Positions 52,498-58,669 of a stretch of 64,000 bases of DNA are shown here, piece by piece (position 1 is the first letter of the stretch; the number at the start of each line of letters is the position of its first letter). A program made the position numbers and the translations under genes. Where the stretch lies: the NCBI GenBank assembly GCA_015065385.1, contig SVQK01000056.1, forward strand, positions 62,001 through 126,000, read 5' to 3'. Source of the stretch: Oscillospiraceae bacterium. GTDB taxonomy: Bacteria > Bacillota > Clostridia > Oscillospirales > CAG-272. Under the pieces are notes generated by a model that was not told the DNA's origin, did no database searches, and was given only the letters and a program-made list of their open reading frames with translations.

Positions 52498-52995
52498 ATG
52501 GAGAACGAGAAAAGCAATGCTGAACTGCTTGAGGAGGAACTGAAACGCCAGTTGGAAGAACTGAAGACGCTTCCCGTTGGATCGGAAGGATCGAAGGCCA
52601 TCCTCGACGACATGCTGGACCTTTCCAAGGTCGCATCCGAATGGAAGAAACTGGAAATCGAAGCGGACAAAGCGAAAGCGGAGCTCGAACTTGCAGTCAG
52701 GAAGCACGAAGACGAACGGGCACTTGAAGCGCAGAAAGCTGAGCGCGAACAGGCCAAGTTCGAAGCGGAGCGGAAGGCAAAAGAGAATGAGCATCGTGAA
52801 GCTTCAAAGCAGAGGTGGACCGCGGCAATTCTGCAGGGTGTAGGCTTTGGCGTCAGCATCGGTCTTGCGGCAATGAGCAGACGAGAGACACGCGAACTTC
52901 TGGGAACCGTCCTGAAGTTTGAAGAATCTGGCAATTACGTCAGTTCCGCGGCAGGAAAGAGCTTACTTGGAAGCATCTTTAGAATCAGAAAATGA
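52498..52995 (+). CDS. Coiled-coil element protein (165 aa)
   Basis: Not assigned. Residues about 5-105 form a long, highly charged coiled coil (NAELLEEELKRQLEELKTL; KAEREQAKFEAERKAKENEH). A short hydrophobic, glycine-containing helix (AAILQGVGFGVSIGLAAMS, about 108-126) and an amphipathic end (LGTVLKFEESGNYV; GKSLLGSIFRIRK) follow. It may associate with the membrane. It starts behind GAAAGGGG and ends before a strong terminator. Confidence 0.8.
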   Translation: MENEKSNAELLEEELKRQLEELKTLPVGSEGSKAILDDMLDLSKVASEWKKLEIEADKAKAELELAVRKHEDERALEAQKAEREQAKFEAERKAKENEHREASKQRWTAAILQGVGFGVSIGLAAMSRRETRELLGTVLKFEESGNYVSSAAGKSLLGSIFRIRK

Positions 52996-53006
52996 GATCC
53001 CATGGG

Positions 53007-53050
53007 AGGGAGGTACACGCTGAGCAAGCGTTGCCTCTTTCTTTTTTTTT
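53007..53050 (+). terminator. Terminator of the coiled-coil protein gene
   Basis: GAGG..ACGCT pairs with AGCGT..CCTC, followed by TTTCTTTTTTTTT. Confidence 0.88.
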
Positions 53051-53052
53051 CT

Positions 53053-53079
53053 TCGCGTAGATTACACCCCTCTTAATGG
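53053..53079 (+). promoter_or_regulatory. Element promoter motif, copy 4
   Basis: TCGCG, 7 nt, CAC, 4 nt, CTTAAT (53072-53077), then GG. It precedes the zinc-ribbon gene. Confidence 0.72.
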
Positions 53080-53132
53080 AGAAAAGAGCTCTTTGCTCCG
53101 AAGCTATTTTATAGTAAAGGAGAACAGAGATC

Positions 53133-53387
53133 ATGAGTGTTTTCAACGAAAAGAGGTGGCTCGCCTTTGAGACGGGCAAATTCATCTGCGCGAAATGCGG
53201 TGAAGAGATGATCTTCGAGGATGAGTGGGAAGAAAACCTCCTGTGCCCGAAATGCGGTTACAGAGTTACCGCTGAAAAATACGGGTTTGACAGTGAAGAA
53301 GAATACGAGGCAGTCTATCCCATAATCGAGATCACCGATTTACCCGAACAGAAGGACTCTGAAAAAGAGTCACCGAAAACTGAATGA
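53133..53387 (+). CDS. Zinc-ribbon element protein (84 aa)
   Basis: A two-pair cysteine ribbon, ICAKCGEEM (about 24) and LCPKCGYRV (about 44), typical of small zinc ribbons, then an acidic C-terminal tail (DSEEEYEAVYPIIEITDLPEQKD). ATG 53133 follows AAAGGAGAA. It could be a nucleic-acid or protein adaptor of the phage; there is no catalytic signature. It is transcribed from motif copy 4 and followed by a terminator. Confidence 0.82.
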   Translation: MSVFNEKRWLAFETGKFICAKCGEEMIFEDEWEENLLCPKCGYRVTAEKYGFDSEEEYEAVYPIIEITDLPEQKDSEKESPKTE

Positions 53388-53394
53388 TCAGAAC

Positions 53395-53430
53395 GGAGGG
53401 AGGCCAGCGATGGTTTCCCTCTTTTCTTTT
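53395..53430 (+). terminator. Terminator of the zinc-ribbon gene
   Basis: GAGGGAGGCC pairs with GGTTTCCCTC (mismatched centre), followed by TTTTCTTTT. Confidence 0.8.
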
Positions 53431-53440
53431 GTCTATCAAA

Positions 53441-53800
53441 ATGAGGTATTATAGCATAGAGCCATATTTGTACAGGCAGGCATTCGGAGAGATCTACGCT
53501 TGTAATCATCCGATTTATAACAGCTGCACCCTCTATCGGATCGGAGAAAAAGGACTGGCTGTGATTCAACAGCGGTTTGATAGTGAAACGAAGCAGACAT
53601 ATTGGGGAGAGATCGACGGCTGGATTGCGAACGCTCTTTATCTTGAGCCAAAATTCCACGCCTATCTTCGGAAGCGGGCGGGCAGACCCACAGAAGGCCT
53701 ATATCCAACGGCAACTGTACGCCAGGCAATGTGGGCAGCAAGAATGAAGCCGCTCAGAAAGGAACGATGGGAAACCGTGTTTGACCGGCAGGATATTTAA
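53441..53800 (+). CDS. Conserved phage protein (119 aa)
   Basis: The sequence (YLYRQAFGEIYACNHPIYN, CTLYRIGEKGLAVIQQRF, WETVFDRQDI at the end) matches a small protein family I associate with gut clostridial prophages; its role is unknown. ATG 53441 is chosen because an in-frame ATG at 53384 would read through the terminator hairpin. ATG 53441 has no ribosome site (CTTTTGTCTATCAAA upstream), so a leaderless message or a later start is possible. Nothing like the CGCG motif is present here. Confidence 0.75.
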   Translation: MRYYSIEPYLYRQAFGEIYACNHPIYNSCTLYRIGEKGLAVIQQRFDSETKQTYWGEIDGWIANALYLEPKFHAYLRKRAGRPTEGLYPTATVRQAMWAARMKPLRKERWETVFDRQDI

Positions 53801-53826
53801 CGCGGAATTTTCATAGGGTATAATGG
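53800..53826 (+). promoter_or_regulatory. Element promoter motif, copy 5
   Basis: ACGCG, 7 nt, CAT, 4 nt, TATAAT (53819-53824), then GG. It overlaps the stop of the previous gene. Confidence 0.82.
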
Positions 53827-53861
53827 GAAAACTATTTTCTCAAAAGGAAGGAGAGAGTAAT

Positions 53862-54215
53862 ATGAGTATAGACAAAGCGAAAGACTGGTGCCGAGAAAAA
53901 GCGGACAAGGTCAAGAAGGAAGCGGATTACCAGATTTGGAGACTGGAGGAATGGGCGAAGAATAACCCGGAACAAGCGGCTACAATCGCTGCGACCGCAA
54001 TCGGCGCTGTCGGTTTTATCACAAGAAAAGCGATCAAGGCAGGCCAACTGCGGAAGGAGATGAGGCTGAAGGATCGGTATATCTACGACCGTTCGCTCGG
54101 TAGCTACTGGATGCTGAGACGCAAGCCGACGCAGACCGAAATGCTGAAGATCGAGCGCATGAGAAAAGCGGGGATGTCCTACGGAGATATTCTAACATCT
54201 TTGAGATTACTGTGA
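53862..54215 (+). CDS. Element protein with hydrophobic patch (117 aa)
   Basis: Not assigned. ATG 53862 follows AAGGAAGGAG. The charged N-terminus (DKAKDWCREKADKVKKEADYQ) precedes a moderately hydrophobic, alanine-rich helix (QAATIAATAIGAVGFITRKAI, about 38-58), then a basic domain (YIYDRSLGSYWMLRRKPTQTEMLKIERM) that ends with SYGDILTSLRLL. The YDRSLGSYW..RR pattern recurs in phage proteins of this kind. A peripheral or membrane-associated location is possible. Confidence 0.8.
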   Translation: MSIDKAKDWCREKADKVKKEADYQIWRLEEWAKNNPEQAATIAATAIGAVGFITRKAIKAGQLRKEMRLKDRYIYDRSLGSYWMLRRKPTQTEMLKIERMRKAGMSYGDILTSLRLL

Positions 54216-54220
54216 CCCAG

Positions 54221-54258
54221 AAGAGAGAGAGAGAACCGAACAGGTTCTTTTCTCTTTT
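54221..54258 (+). terminator. Terminator
   Basis: AGAGAGAGAACC pairs with GGTTCTTTTCTCT around GAACA, followed by TTTT. Confidence 0.85.
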
Positions 54259-54259
54259 G

Positions 54260-54286
54260 CCGCGAAGATTGCATGGCTCTTAATGG
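54260..54286 (+). promoter_or_regulatory. Element promoter motif, copy 6
   Basis: CCGCG, 7 nt, CAT, 4 nt, CTTAAT (54279-54284), then GG. Confidence 0.72.
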
Positions 54287-54314
54287 AATAACGACAGTTT
54301 CAGGAGGTATGAGA

Positions 54315-54392
54315 ATGAGCTTTGAGGCAATCCTCATCGTAATTCTGGTAGCCTATTTGCTGATGCGGATTGACCGCCGAAACAATAAGTGA
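54315..54392 (+). CDS. Mini membrane protein (25 aa)
   Basis: MSFEAILIVILVAYLLMRID followed by RRNNK: one membrane helix with a basic end. ATG 54315 follows CAGGAGG with good spacing. It stands alone between motif promoter copy 6 and a strong terminator, which argues that it is a real gene despite its size. The function is unknown; phage small membrane proteins often act on host membrane or regulation. Confidence 0.7.
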   Translation: MSFEAILIVILVAYLLMRIDRRNNK

Positions 54393-54404
54393 GACCGGGG
54401 GATG

Positions 54405-54438
54405 AGCACCATGAACAGGTGCTTTTCCTTTTTTTTTT
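54405..54438 (+). terminator. Terminator of the 25-residue gene
   Basis: AGCACC (54405-54410) pairs with GGTGCT (54418-54423), followed by TTTCCTTTTTTTTTT. Confidence 0.88.
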
Positions 54439-54468
54439 ATATTCAATTTGAAAGGAGGTTGCAGGCAT

Positions 54469-54585
54469 ATGGATAACAAGACAATTCAGATTTCGGACGA
54501 ATCTGTTAGTATGATTTGCGCTACAATAATGGTTTGTATAATTATGTTATTCATGTACAAATGCGCCAAATCAGCTTGTGAATGA
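54469..54585 (+). CDS. Mini membrane protein (38 aa)
   Basis: ATG 54469 follows AAAGGAGG. The protein is polar at the start (MDNKTIQISDESVSMI) and has one hydrophobic helix with three cysteines around it (CATIMVCIIMLFMYKC), ending KSACE. It converges on the minus-strand membrane gene; the two stop codons lie in one palindrome. It has no CGCG motif promoter of its own, so it needs readthrough or an unrecognised promoter. Confidence 0.65.
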   Translation: MDNKTIQISDESVSMICATIMVCIIMLFMYKCAKSACE

Positions 54586-54598
54586 TTAGCAAGCTGAT
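54570..54598. terminator. Palindrome over the two convergent stop codons
   Basis: ATCAGCTTG (54570-54578) and CAAGCTGAT (54590-54598) are perfect inverted repeats; the loop holds the stop codons of both the plus and the minus gene. It can form a hairpin in either transcript, but has no T-run. Confidence 0.65.
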
Positions 54599-54867
54599 GT
54601 ACATGGCACTTTCGTGGCCTTAATTATTGATGGAACACCAAAGCATACCATAAGTGTTACGCAAATTATTGCACATTTCCAGATTTCACCAGATTTGGCA
54701 TGATCTGCTGCTTCCAGTTTCTGATCATCCGGAACATCGGCATAAATTTCACTGGATTTGCATAGTGCTGTCGCCGCGTCTGCCAATTTTGACAGTCCCT
54801 CGCCTATGGATGGCTTGTTCAGTCTGGTCTGATTTTCAGGTTCTTGATTCGAATTATTCTTCGGCAT
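54586..54867 (-). CDS. Minus-strand small membrane protein (93 aa)
   Basis: Not assigned. The only minus-strand gene in the element part. ATG 54867 follows GAGGTGAT. A polar N-terminus (MPKNNSNQEPENQTRLNKPS) and an amphipathic helix (GEGLSKLADAATALCKSSE) precede one membrane helix (WKCAIICVTLMVCFGVPSII) and a short tail with two cysteines. It has its own consensus sigma-A promoter, unlike the CGCG-motif genes, so it may be expressed in the quiescent (prophage) state. An immunity or exclusion role would fit this but is only a guess. Confidence 0.78.
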   Translation of the reverse strand: MPKNNSNQEPENQTRLNKPSIGEGLSKLADAATALCKSSEIYADVPDDQKLEAADHAKSGEIWKCAIICVTLMVCFGVPSIIKATKVPCTSAC

Positions 54868-54911
54868 GAAATCACCTCGTATGATATTTGGATTTGCCTA
54901 TCGGCGGAGGC

Positions 54912-54940
54912 ATTATACCAAAACGGAGAAGAATTGTCAA
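54912..54940 (-). promoter_or_regulatory. Consensus sigma-A promoter of the minus-strand gene
   Basis: On the minus strand TTGACA (54940-54935), 17 nt, TATAAT (54917-54912). Confidence 0.88.
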
Positions 54941-54959
54941 GAGGATTCTAAAGGATTTG

Positions 54960-54986
54960 ACGCGAAATCTACATCTATAATAATGG
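54960..54986 (+). promoter_or_regulatory. Element promoter motif, copy 7
   Basis: TTGACGCG, 7 nt, CAT, 4 nt, AATAAT (54979-54984), then GG; back to back with the minus-strand promoter, 20 nt apart. Confidence 0.78.
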
Positions 54987-55026
54987 AAAACTCGCCAACA
55001 AAGAGTATCTATGAAAGGAAAAGGAT

Positions 55027-55275
55027 ATGGACGAATTGAGAGTGTCAAGTAAATTGATGAATCATTTGATGTCTAAGTTCATCCGTCACAAGATCAGGAA
55101 ACACTGCGGGCAGACAATAAACGTTGTGTTTAACCAGATTGTTGCGACGATCAAGGACGGAGACAAAGTCAAGATTCACTTGGAACTGGATGCGGATATG
55201 AATACGGCCGACTTCGAGAAAATGATCACGAAGGCTCTTGGCCTTGGCGGAGATAAGGAGAACGAGGAGGCATAA
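55027..55275 (+). CDS. Small element protein (82 aa)
   Basis: Not assigned. Two basic helices (KLMNHLMSKFIRHKIRKHCG) are followed by a short beta region (INVVFNQIVATIKDGDKVKIHLELDADM) and an acidic helix (TADFEKMITKALGLGGDKENEEA). A single compact domain with no membrane segment; it could bind nucleic acid or act as a scaffold. ATG 55027 follows AAAGGAAAAGG. Confidence 0.8.
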   Translation: MDELRVSSKLMNHLMSKFIRHKIRKHCGQTINVVFNQIVATIKDGDKVKIHLELDADMNTADFEKMITKALGLGGDKENEEA

Positions 55276-55313
55276 CAGCCCCTCTTCTCTTCTGCCTGAT
55301 AAAAGTTTATCAT

Positions 55314-55363
55314 GGGGAAAGCGCGTCTCAAACGGAGGCGGACTGCTTTCCCTTTATTTTTTT
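55314..55363 (+). terminator. Strong terminator before the 248-residue membrane protein gene
   Basis: GGGAAAGC (55315-55322) pairs with GCTTTCCC (55345-55352), followed by TTTATTTTTTT. A GATAAA-AG-TTTATC palindrome lies just upstream (55298-55311). Confidence 0.88.
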
Positions 55364-55383
55364 GCTCAGAAAGGAGACACAAC

Positions 55384-56130
55384 ATGAGCAAAGCAAAAAA
55401 TCTGATCCGGAAGATCCTTCCGACGGTATTGACTGTCATAGGAGCCGGAGCAACTGTCGCAGCAACTGTGCTCGCGGCAAAAGAGGGGCCAAAATTTGAA
55501 AGGGCTCTTAAAGAAAAGGAGATGACGGCAAAGGAAAAGATTGTCGCGGGAGTGAAGATCTTTGCACCGGCGGCCGGATGCGCTGCGGTTTCAATTGCCT
55601 GTACTGTCGGCGCGCATTGCATGGATCTTCACACGCAGGCCTCTATTACGGGCGCATATATCGCCGTTCAGGAGGCTTATAAGAAGTACCGGGCCAAAAA
55701 TGAGGAACTGAACGGTCCGGAAGCAGACCAGAAAATCCTCACAGAGATCATGACGGAAGAAGTCCCGGAAGAGATCCGCGAAAGGATTGGCAACGAACCA
55801 ATGCTGAAATTCCATGATTCCGTCAGCGGTCAGGACTTTTACAGTACAATGGCGAATGTGATTCAGGCAGAATACAACGTCAACAAGATGATAACTACAC
55901 TTGGAGCGTGCAAGGAGAATGACTGGCTTGAGTTTCTGGATATTGCAAAAGTAGCTGGCGGGGATGATCGCGGATGGTCATCTGATATGCTTTGCGACTT
56001 ATACAGCGAATGGTGGCTTGACTTTGCGCATTATCCGTCAGTTGATCTGGATAACGAAGAGACTGTCATCATTGTGCCGGACGTAGATCCGTCAGATGGC
56101 TATTTGAGTAATTACGGCCTCGACTGCTGA
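55384..56130 (+). CDS. Two-helix membrane phage protein, paralogue 1 (DUF6353-like)
   Basis: 248 residues from ATG 55384 (AAAGGAG upstream; longer readings run through the terminator). Helix 1 is ILPTVLTVIGAGATVAATVLAA (about 12-33), a charged linker (KFERALKEKEMTAKEKI) follows, and helix 2 is FAPAAGCAAVSIACTVGAH (about 60-78). The long C-terminal domain follows, with AYKKYRAKNEELNG and an acidic, aromatic end (WWLDFAHYPSVDLDNEETVIIVPDVDPSD). It shares its plan with the proteins at 57235 and 58670. I associate this plan with the family named DUF6353; the function is unknown. Confidence 0.78.
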   Translation: MSKAKNLIRKILPTVLTVIGAGATVAATVLAAKEGPKFERALKEKEMTAKEKIVAGVKIFAPAAGCAAVSIACTVGAHCMDLHTQASITGAYIAVQEAYKKYRAKNEELNGPEADQKILTEIMTEEVPEEIRERIGNEPMLKFHDSVSGQDFYSTMANVIQAEYNVNKMITTLGACKENDWLEFLDIAKVAGGDDRGWSSDMLCDLYSEWWLDFAHYPSVDLDNEETVIIVPDVDPSDGYLSNYGLDC

Positions 56131-56144
56131 AAGGAGAAATAGGC

Positions 56145-56564
56145 ATGGCGACGGTTATCAGTCCTGAGATCACGGAAAAGAGTCCTTGGTGGATCCCGAG
56201 GCAGAGATACTATGAGCTCAAGCATTTCTGCCTTCAGTATCCGGACTGGAAGATTCAGCTTCGGATGATTGACGGAATCCAGCACCAAGCAGAACTTACA
56301 AATATGCCGAAAAACAGAAACAGTCTATGCGACACGACCGGAGAGATGGCTATCAACAGAGCACGCCTCTCCAAACGGATCGATATGGTTGAACGAGCGG
56401 CAAGAGAAGCGGATGCAGACCTTTGCGACTACATACTCAAAGGAATCACAGAAGGAGTCAGCTATCATCTTTTGCAGTTCAAGCTTGGAATGCCGTATAA
56501 TCGCAATGACTATTATGAGACGTATCGTAAGTTCTTCTATATTCTGGATAAATACCGCGATTGA
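56145..56564 (+). CDS. Conserved phage protein (139 aa)
   Basis: ATG 56145 follows AAAGGAGAAATAGG. SPWWIPRQRYYELKHFCLQYPDW at the start, then a helical middle (RLSKRIDMVERAAREADADLCDYILKGITEGVSYHLLQ) and YYETYRKFFYILDKYRD at the end. The last 60 residues resemble the helix-turn-helix-like end of phage late-gene regulators such as the ArpU/RinA type (LKGITEGVSYHLLQFKLGM), so a regulatory role is possible. The family is common in gut clostridial prophages. Operon with the preceding membrane protein (14-nt gap). Confidence 0.8.
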   Translation: MATVISPEITEKSPWWIPRQRYYELKHFCLQYPDWKIQLRMIDGIQHQAELTNMPKNRNSLCDTTGEMAINRARLSKRIDMVERAAREADADLCDYILKGITEGVSYHLLQFKLGMPYNRNDYYETYRKFFYILDKYRD

Positions 56565-56576
56565 TCTCTGATAGTA

Positions 56577-56661
56577 AACCGACCCGTGTCATAATTCAGC
56601 AAAGCATATACAAACCCATTCTGAATCGGTTTCCGGCCTTGCTGAAGATGCGGGTCGGATA
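56577..56661. repeat. Long imperfect inverted repeat (stem-loop)
   Basis: CCGACCCGT..ATTCAGCAAAG (from 56579) pairs with CCTTGCTGAAGATGCGGGTCGG (to 56659), with a nested AAACC/GGTTT hairpin in the loop. Total arm length is over 20 nt on each side. There is no T-run. It separates the transcription unit ending at 56564 from motif promoter copy 8. It could be a structured RNA, an RNase processing site or a protein-binding site. Confidence 0.7.
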
Positions 56662-56680
56662 TTTGATTCTGCAATATTTG

Positions 56681-56707
56681 ACGCGAAATAATCATGCGGT
56701 TTAATGA
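56681..56707 (+). promoter_or_regulatory. Element promoter motif, copy 8
   Basis: TTGACGCG, 7 nt, CAT, 4 nt, TTTAAT (56700-56705), then GAAAGG. It is the last copy found; the genes to its right are tightly packed and probably read from here. Confidence 0.75.
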
Positions 56708-56725
56708 AAGGGAGGTGTTTTACCT

Positions 56726-56959
56726 ATGAAAGAATGCATCAAAGTTATCACGGATGGAGTGAAGAAGAATGCGAAGTGGCTTCTTCTCGGAATGACGGCG
56801 CTCGCAAGCCTTGCGATCAGTCGTTTCGAGGAGAAAGAACAGCAGGAGTATATCGACCATGCTGTGGCAGAGCGAATGAATGCGCTCATGGCAGGAGACA
56901 ACCCTGACGAGGAAGAAGAATCCGAAGAGGACGAAGAAGATTCCGAGGAAGAATCCTGA
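56726..56959 (+). CDS. Membrane protein with acidic tail (77 aa)
   Basis: Not assigned. ATG 56726 follows GGGAGGT. One helix (AKWLLLGMTALASLAIS, about 15-31), then a charged helix, then a poly-Glu/Asp end (DNPDEEEESEEDEEDSEEES). Followed by a strong hairpin. Its neighbours are further short membrane proteins. The function is unknown. Confidence 0.8.
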   Translation: MKECIKVITDGVKKNAKWLLLGMTALASLAISRFEEKEQQEYIDHAVAERMNALMAGDNPDEEEESEEDEEDSEEES

Positions 56960-56965
56960 ATCGCC

Positions 56966-56991
56966 GAGCCTTAACGGGCTCTTCCTTTTTT
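56966..56991 (+). terminator. Terminator of the 77-residue gene
   Basis: GAGCC (56966-56970) pairs with GGCTC (56977-56981), followed by TTCCTTTTTT. Confidence 0.8.
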
Positions 56992-57016
56992 CATCCTCAG
57001 CCAAAGGAGGCAGCAT

Positions 57017-57208
57017 ATGAAACTTTACAGCTATGAAGGACCCATCATGGTCTTCGAGACATGTGTCGCCTCCAATTGGCGGGGCGTCACCTATGCGACA
57101 TCGGAAGCAAGAGCCAGAAGCAATCTGACATATCAGGCGAAGAAGTTTCTTGGCAAGCTTCCGTCTTCAAGAGTTACGCTGCCCGGCAGGATCCAGCTTG
57201 TCGGGTAA
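57017..57208 (+). CDS. Conserved small phage protein (63 aa)
   Basis: ATG 57017 follows AAAGGAGG. The sequence YSYEGPIMVFETCVASNWRG, then TYATSEARARSNLTYQAKK and LPGRIQLVG, is typical of a short protein family seen in clostridial prophages. A single small beta-alpha domain with no known activity. It is followed 26 nt later by the second membrane paralogue. Confidence 0.83.
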   Translation: MKLYSYEGPIMVFETCVASNWRGVTYATSEARARSNLTYQAKKFLGKLPSSRVTLPGRIQLVG

Positions 57209-57234
57209 TAGATATTTGAAAGGAGAAACAGATC

Positions 57235-58050
57235 ATGAGTAAAACAGAAAGATTTGTTGAAGCAATGGCAAGAGGCCTGAAAAAGAGCTGGCCCAAGATT
57301 GCTGTTATCGCAGGAGGGGCTTTGCTGGCGATCGGCGGGTATAAAGCCGGGCTTGAGGTCCCTCGGTATGAGAAAGAGATCAGGGAAAAGGAGAAGGCAT
57401 CCGAAGAGAAACTGAAAAAGACGGAAAAAGCGAAGATTGCCGCAAAGCATTTTGTCACTCCCGTGTGCATGGCAGCAGCAGGCGGAATGCTTCTCGTGGC
57501 CTCTATCTGCGAGAACGACAGGCGTACAGCGATTGGCAGCACGGCGGTGGCAGCTCTTGAAGCGACATCTAAAACCTTTGCCGATTATAAGGAAGCGACG
57601 AAGGAGGTCGCCGGGGAAGAGACGGAAAAAGAAATCCGGAAGAAAGTCAAGGAAAAGCGTCTGGAGAATACGCCTTCCGTACAGGACCCACCGTTCGATA
57701 AGGTCCCTCCGAGTATGCAGGATATGTACTGGTGCTATGACCTGGCATTTGGGGGCGAGCCTTTTCTGACAACAAAGTACAAGCTGGAAAAAGCTGAAAA
57801 TGAAATCCAGAAACAGGTCCTGACCGGAGAAGAAGTCACGCTCAATGAAGCCTATTATATTCTCGGGATGAATCCGGTGAAAATGGGAGAGTCATACGGT
57901 TGGAAATATGACCCGGAGCATCCGTCAAGCGGCACTGTGGATCTTGATATTTCTACAACGGAAAAGAACGGTGTGCCCGTGTTCTCGATTCTTCCCAATG
58001 CAAATCTGATTGGCAAAGGCTTTTATGAAATTTCGAACTACGGTTTCTGA
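57235..58050 (+). CDS. Two-helix membrane phage protein, paralogue 2 (DUF6353-like)
   Basis: 271 residues; ATG 57235 behind AAAGGAG. Helix 1 is PKIAVIAGGALLAIGGYKAG (about 20-39), then a charged linker (KEIREKEKASEEKLKKTEKAK), and helix 2 is FVTPVCMAAAGGMLLVASIC (about 78-97). The C-terminal part has TLNEAYYILGMNPVKMGESYGW and ends in a small beta domain (SSGTVDLDIS). LNE.Y..LG.....G..YGW is shared with the protein at 58670. The location is the membrane; the role is unknown. Confidence 0.78.
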   Translation: MSKTERFVEAMARGLKKSWPKIAVIAGGALLAIGGYKAGLEVPRYEKEIREKEKASEEKLKKTEKAKIAAKHFVTPVCMAAAGGMLLVASICENDRRTAIGSTAVAALEATSKTFADYKEATKEVAGEETEKEIRKKVKEKRLENTPSVQDPPFDKVPPSMQDMYWCYDLAFGGEPFLTTKYKLEKAENEIQKQVLTGEEVTLNEAYYILGMNPVKMGESYGWKYDPEHPSSGTVDLDISTTEKNGVPVFSILPNANLIGKGFYEISNYGF

Positions 58051-58060
58051 GGAGGATGGC

Positions 58061-58654
58061 ATGAGCGAAGATTACGAAAACAAATCCATAGTGTCCAAAG
58101 ACGACGGCGGGGCGGAGCAACATGCCGAGCCCCCCATCGAAAGTCAGATTGTCCGAAAGAAGGGCATCACAAAGAAGATCGCAAGCTTTCTGATGTCCGA
58201 AGATTATAACATCATCTTCAAGAACATCTATCAGACAATCATCGAGCCCGCGATCAAGAAACTTGCAGTCGACGCATTCAGGGCGTTTGTCTACCGGGGT
58301 GGATCAAAGAGCGGCGGATATGACGAATACACGGACTATCAGTCCTATCATGACGGCGGTTCTTCCGTTCGGGGAAGCGAAATGCGTCCCAAACAGGATT
58401 TCGGGGAGATCCAGTTCCGATCCAGAGAAGCGGCAGAACGAGTACTCGACATCATGCGAAACAAACTGCGAAAGGATAAGCTGGTCTATGTCGCCGACTA
58501 CTACAAGATCTCCGGGCAAGTACCGCAGCATACCTACTATGAGTATGGATGGACAAATCTGAATGCAGCCTACATTTATCATTACAGCGTCAAGGGAGAA
58601 CGGTTCTGGAGTATTCATCTGCCGGAACCAATGTACGTTGACAGAATCAATTGA
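58061..58654 (+). CDS. Conserved phage protein (197 aa)
   Basis: ATG 58061 follows GAGGAGG and lies just past the stop of the previous gene (ten-nt gap). The N-terminus is polar; MSEDYNIIFKNIYQTIIEPAIKK is helical; the C-terminal domain (about 125-197) begins QFRSREAAERVLDIMRNKL and has VYVADYYKISGQVPQHTYYEYGW and LPEPMYVD. This last domain is a recurring module of clostridial prophages. No catalytic motif was seen. Confidence 0.82.
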   Translation: MSEDYENKSIVSKDDGGAEQHAEPPIESQIVRKKGITKKIASFLMSEDYNIIFKNIYQTIIEPAIKKLAVDAFRAFVYRGGSKSGGYDEYTDYQSYHDGGSSVRGSEMRPKQDFGEIQFRSREAAERVLDIMRNKLRKDKLVYVADYYKISGQVPQHTYYEYGWTNLNAAYIYHYSVKGERFWSIHLPEPMYVDRIN

Positions 58655-58669
58655 GAAAGGAGCTTCAAA

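Noticed and set aside
55312-55383. A longer start for the 248-residue membrane protein
   Set aside because: It would translate through a strong terminator hairpin; ATG 55384 has a proper ribosome site.
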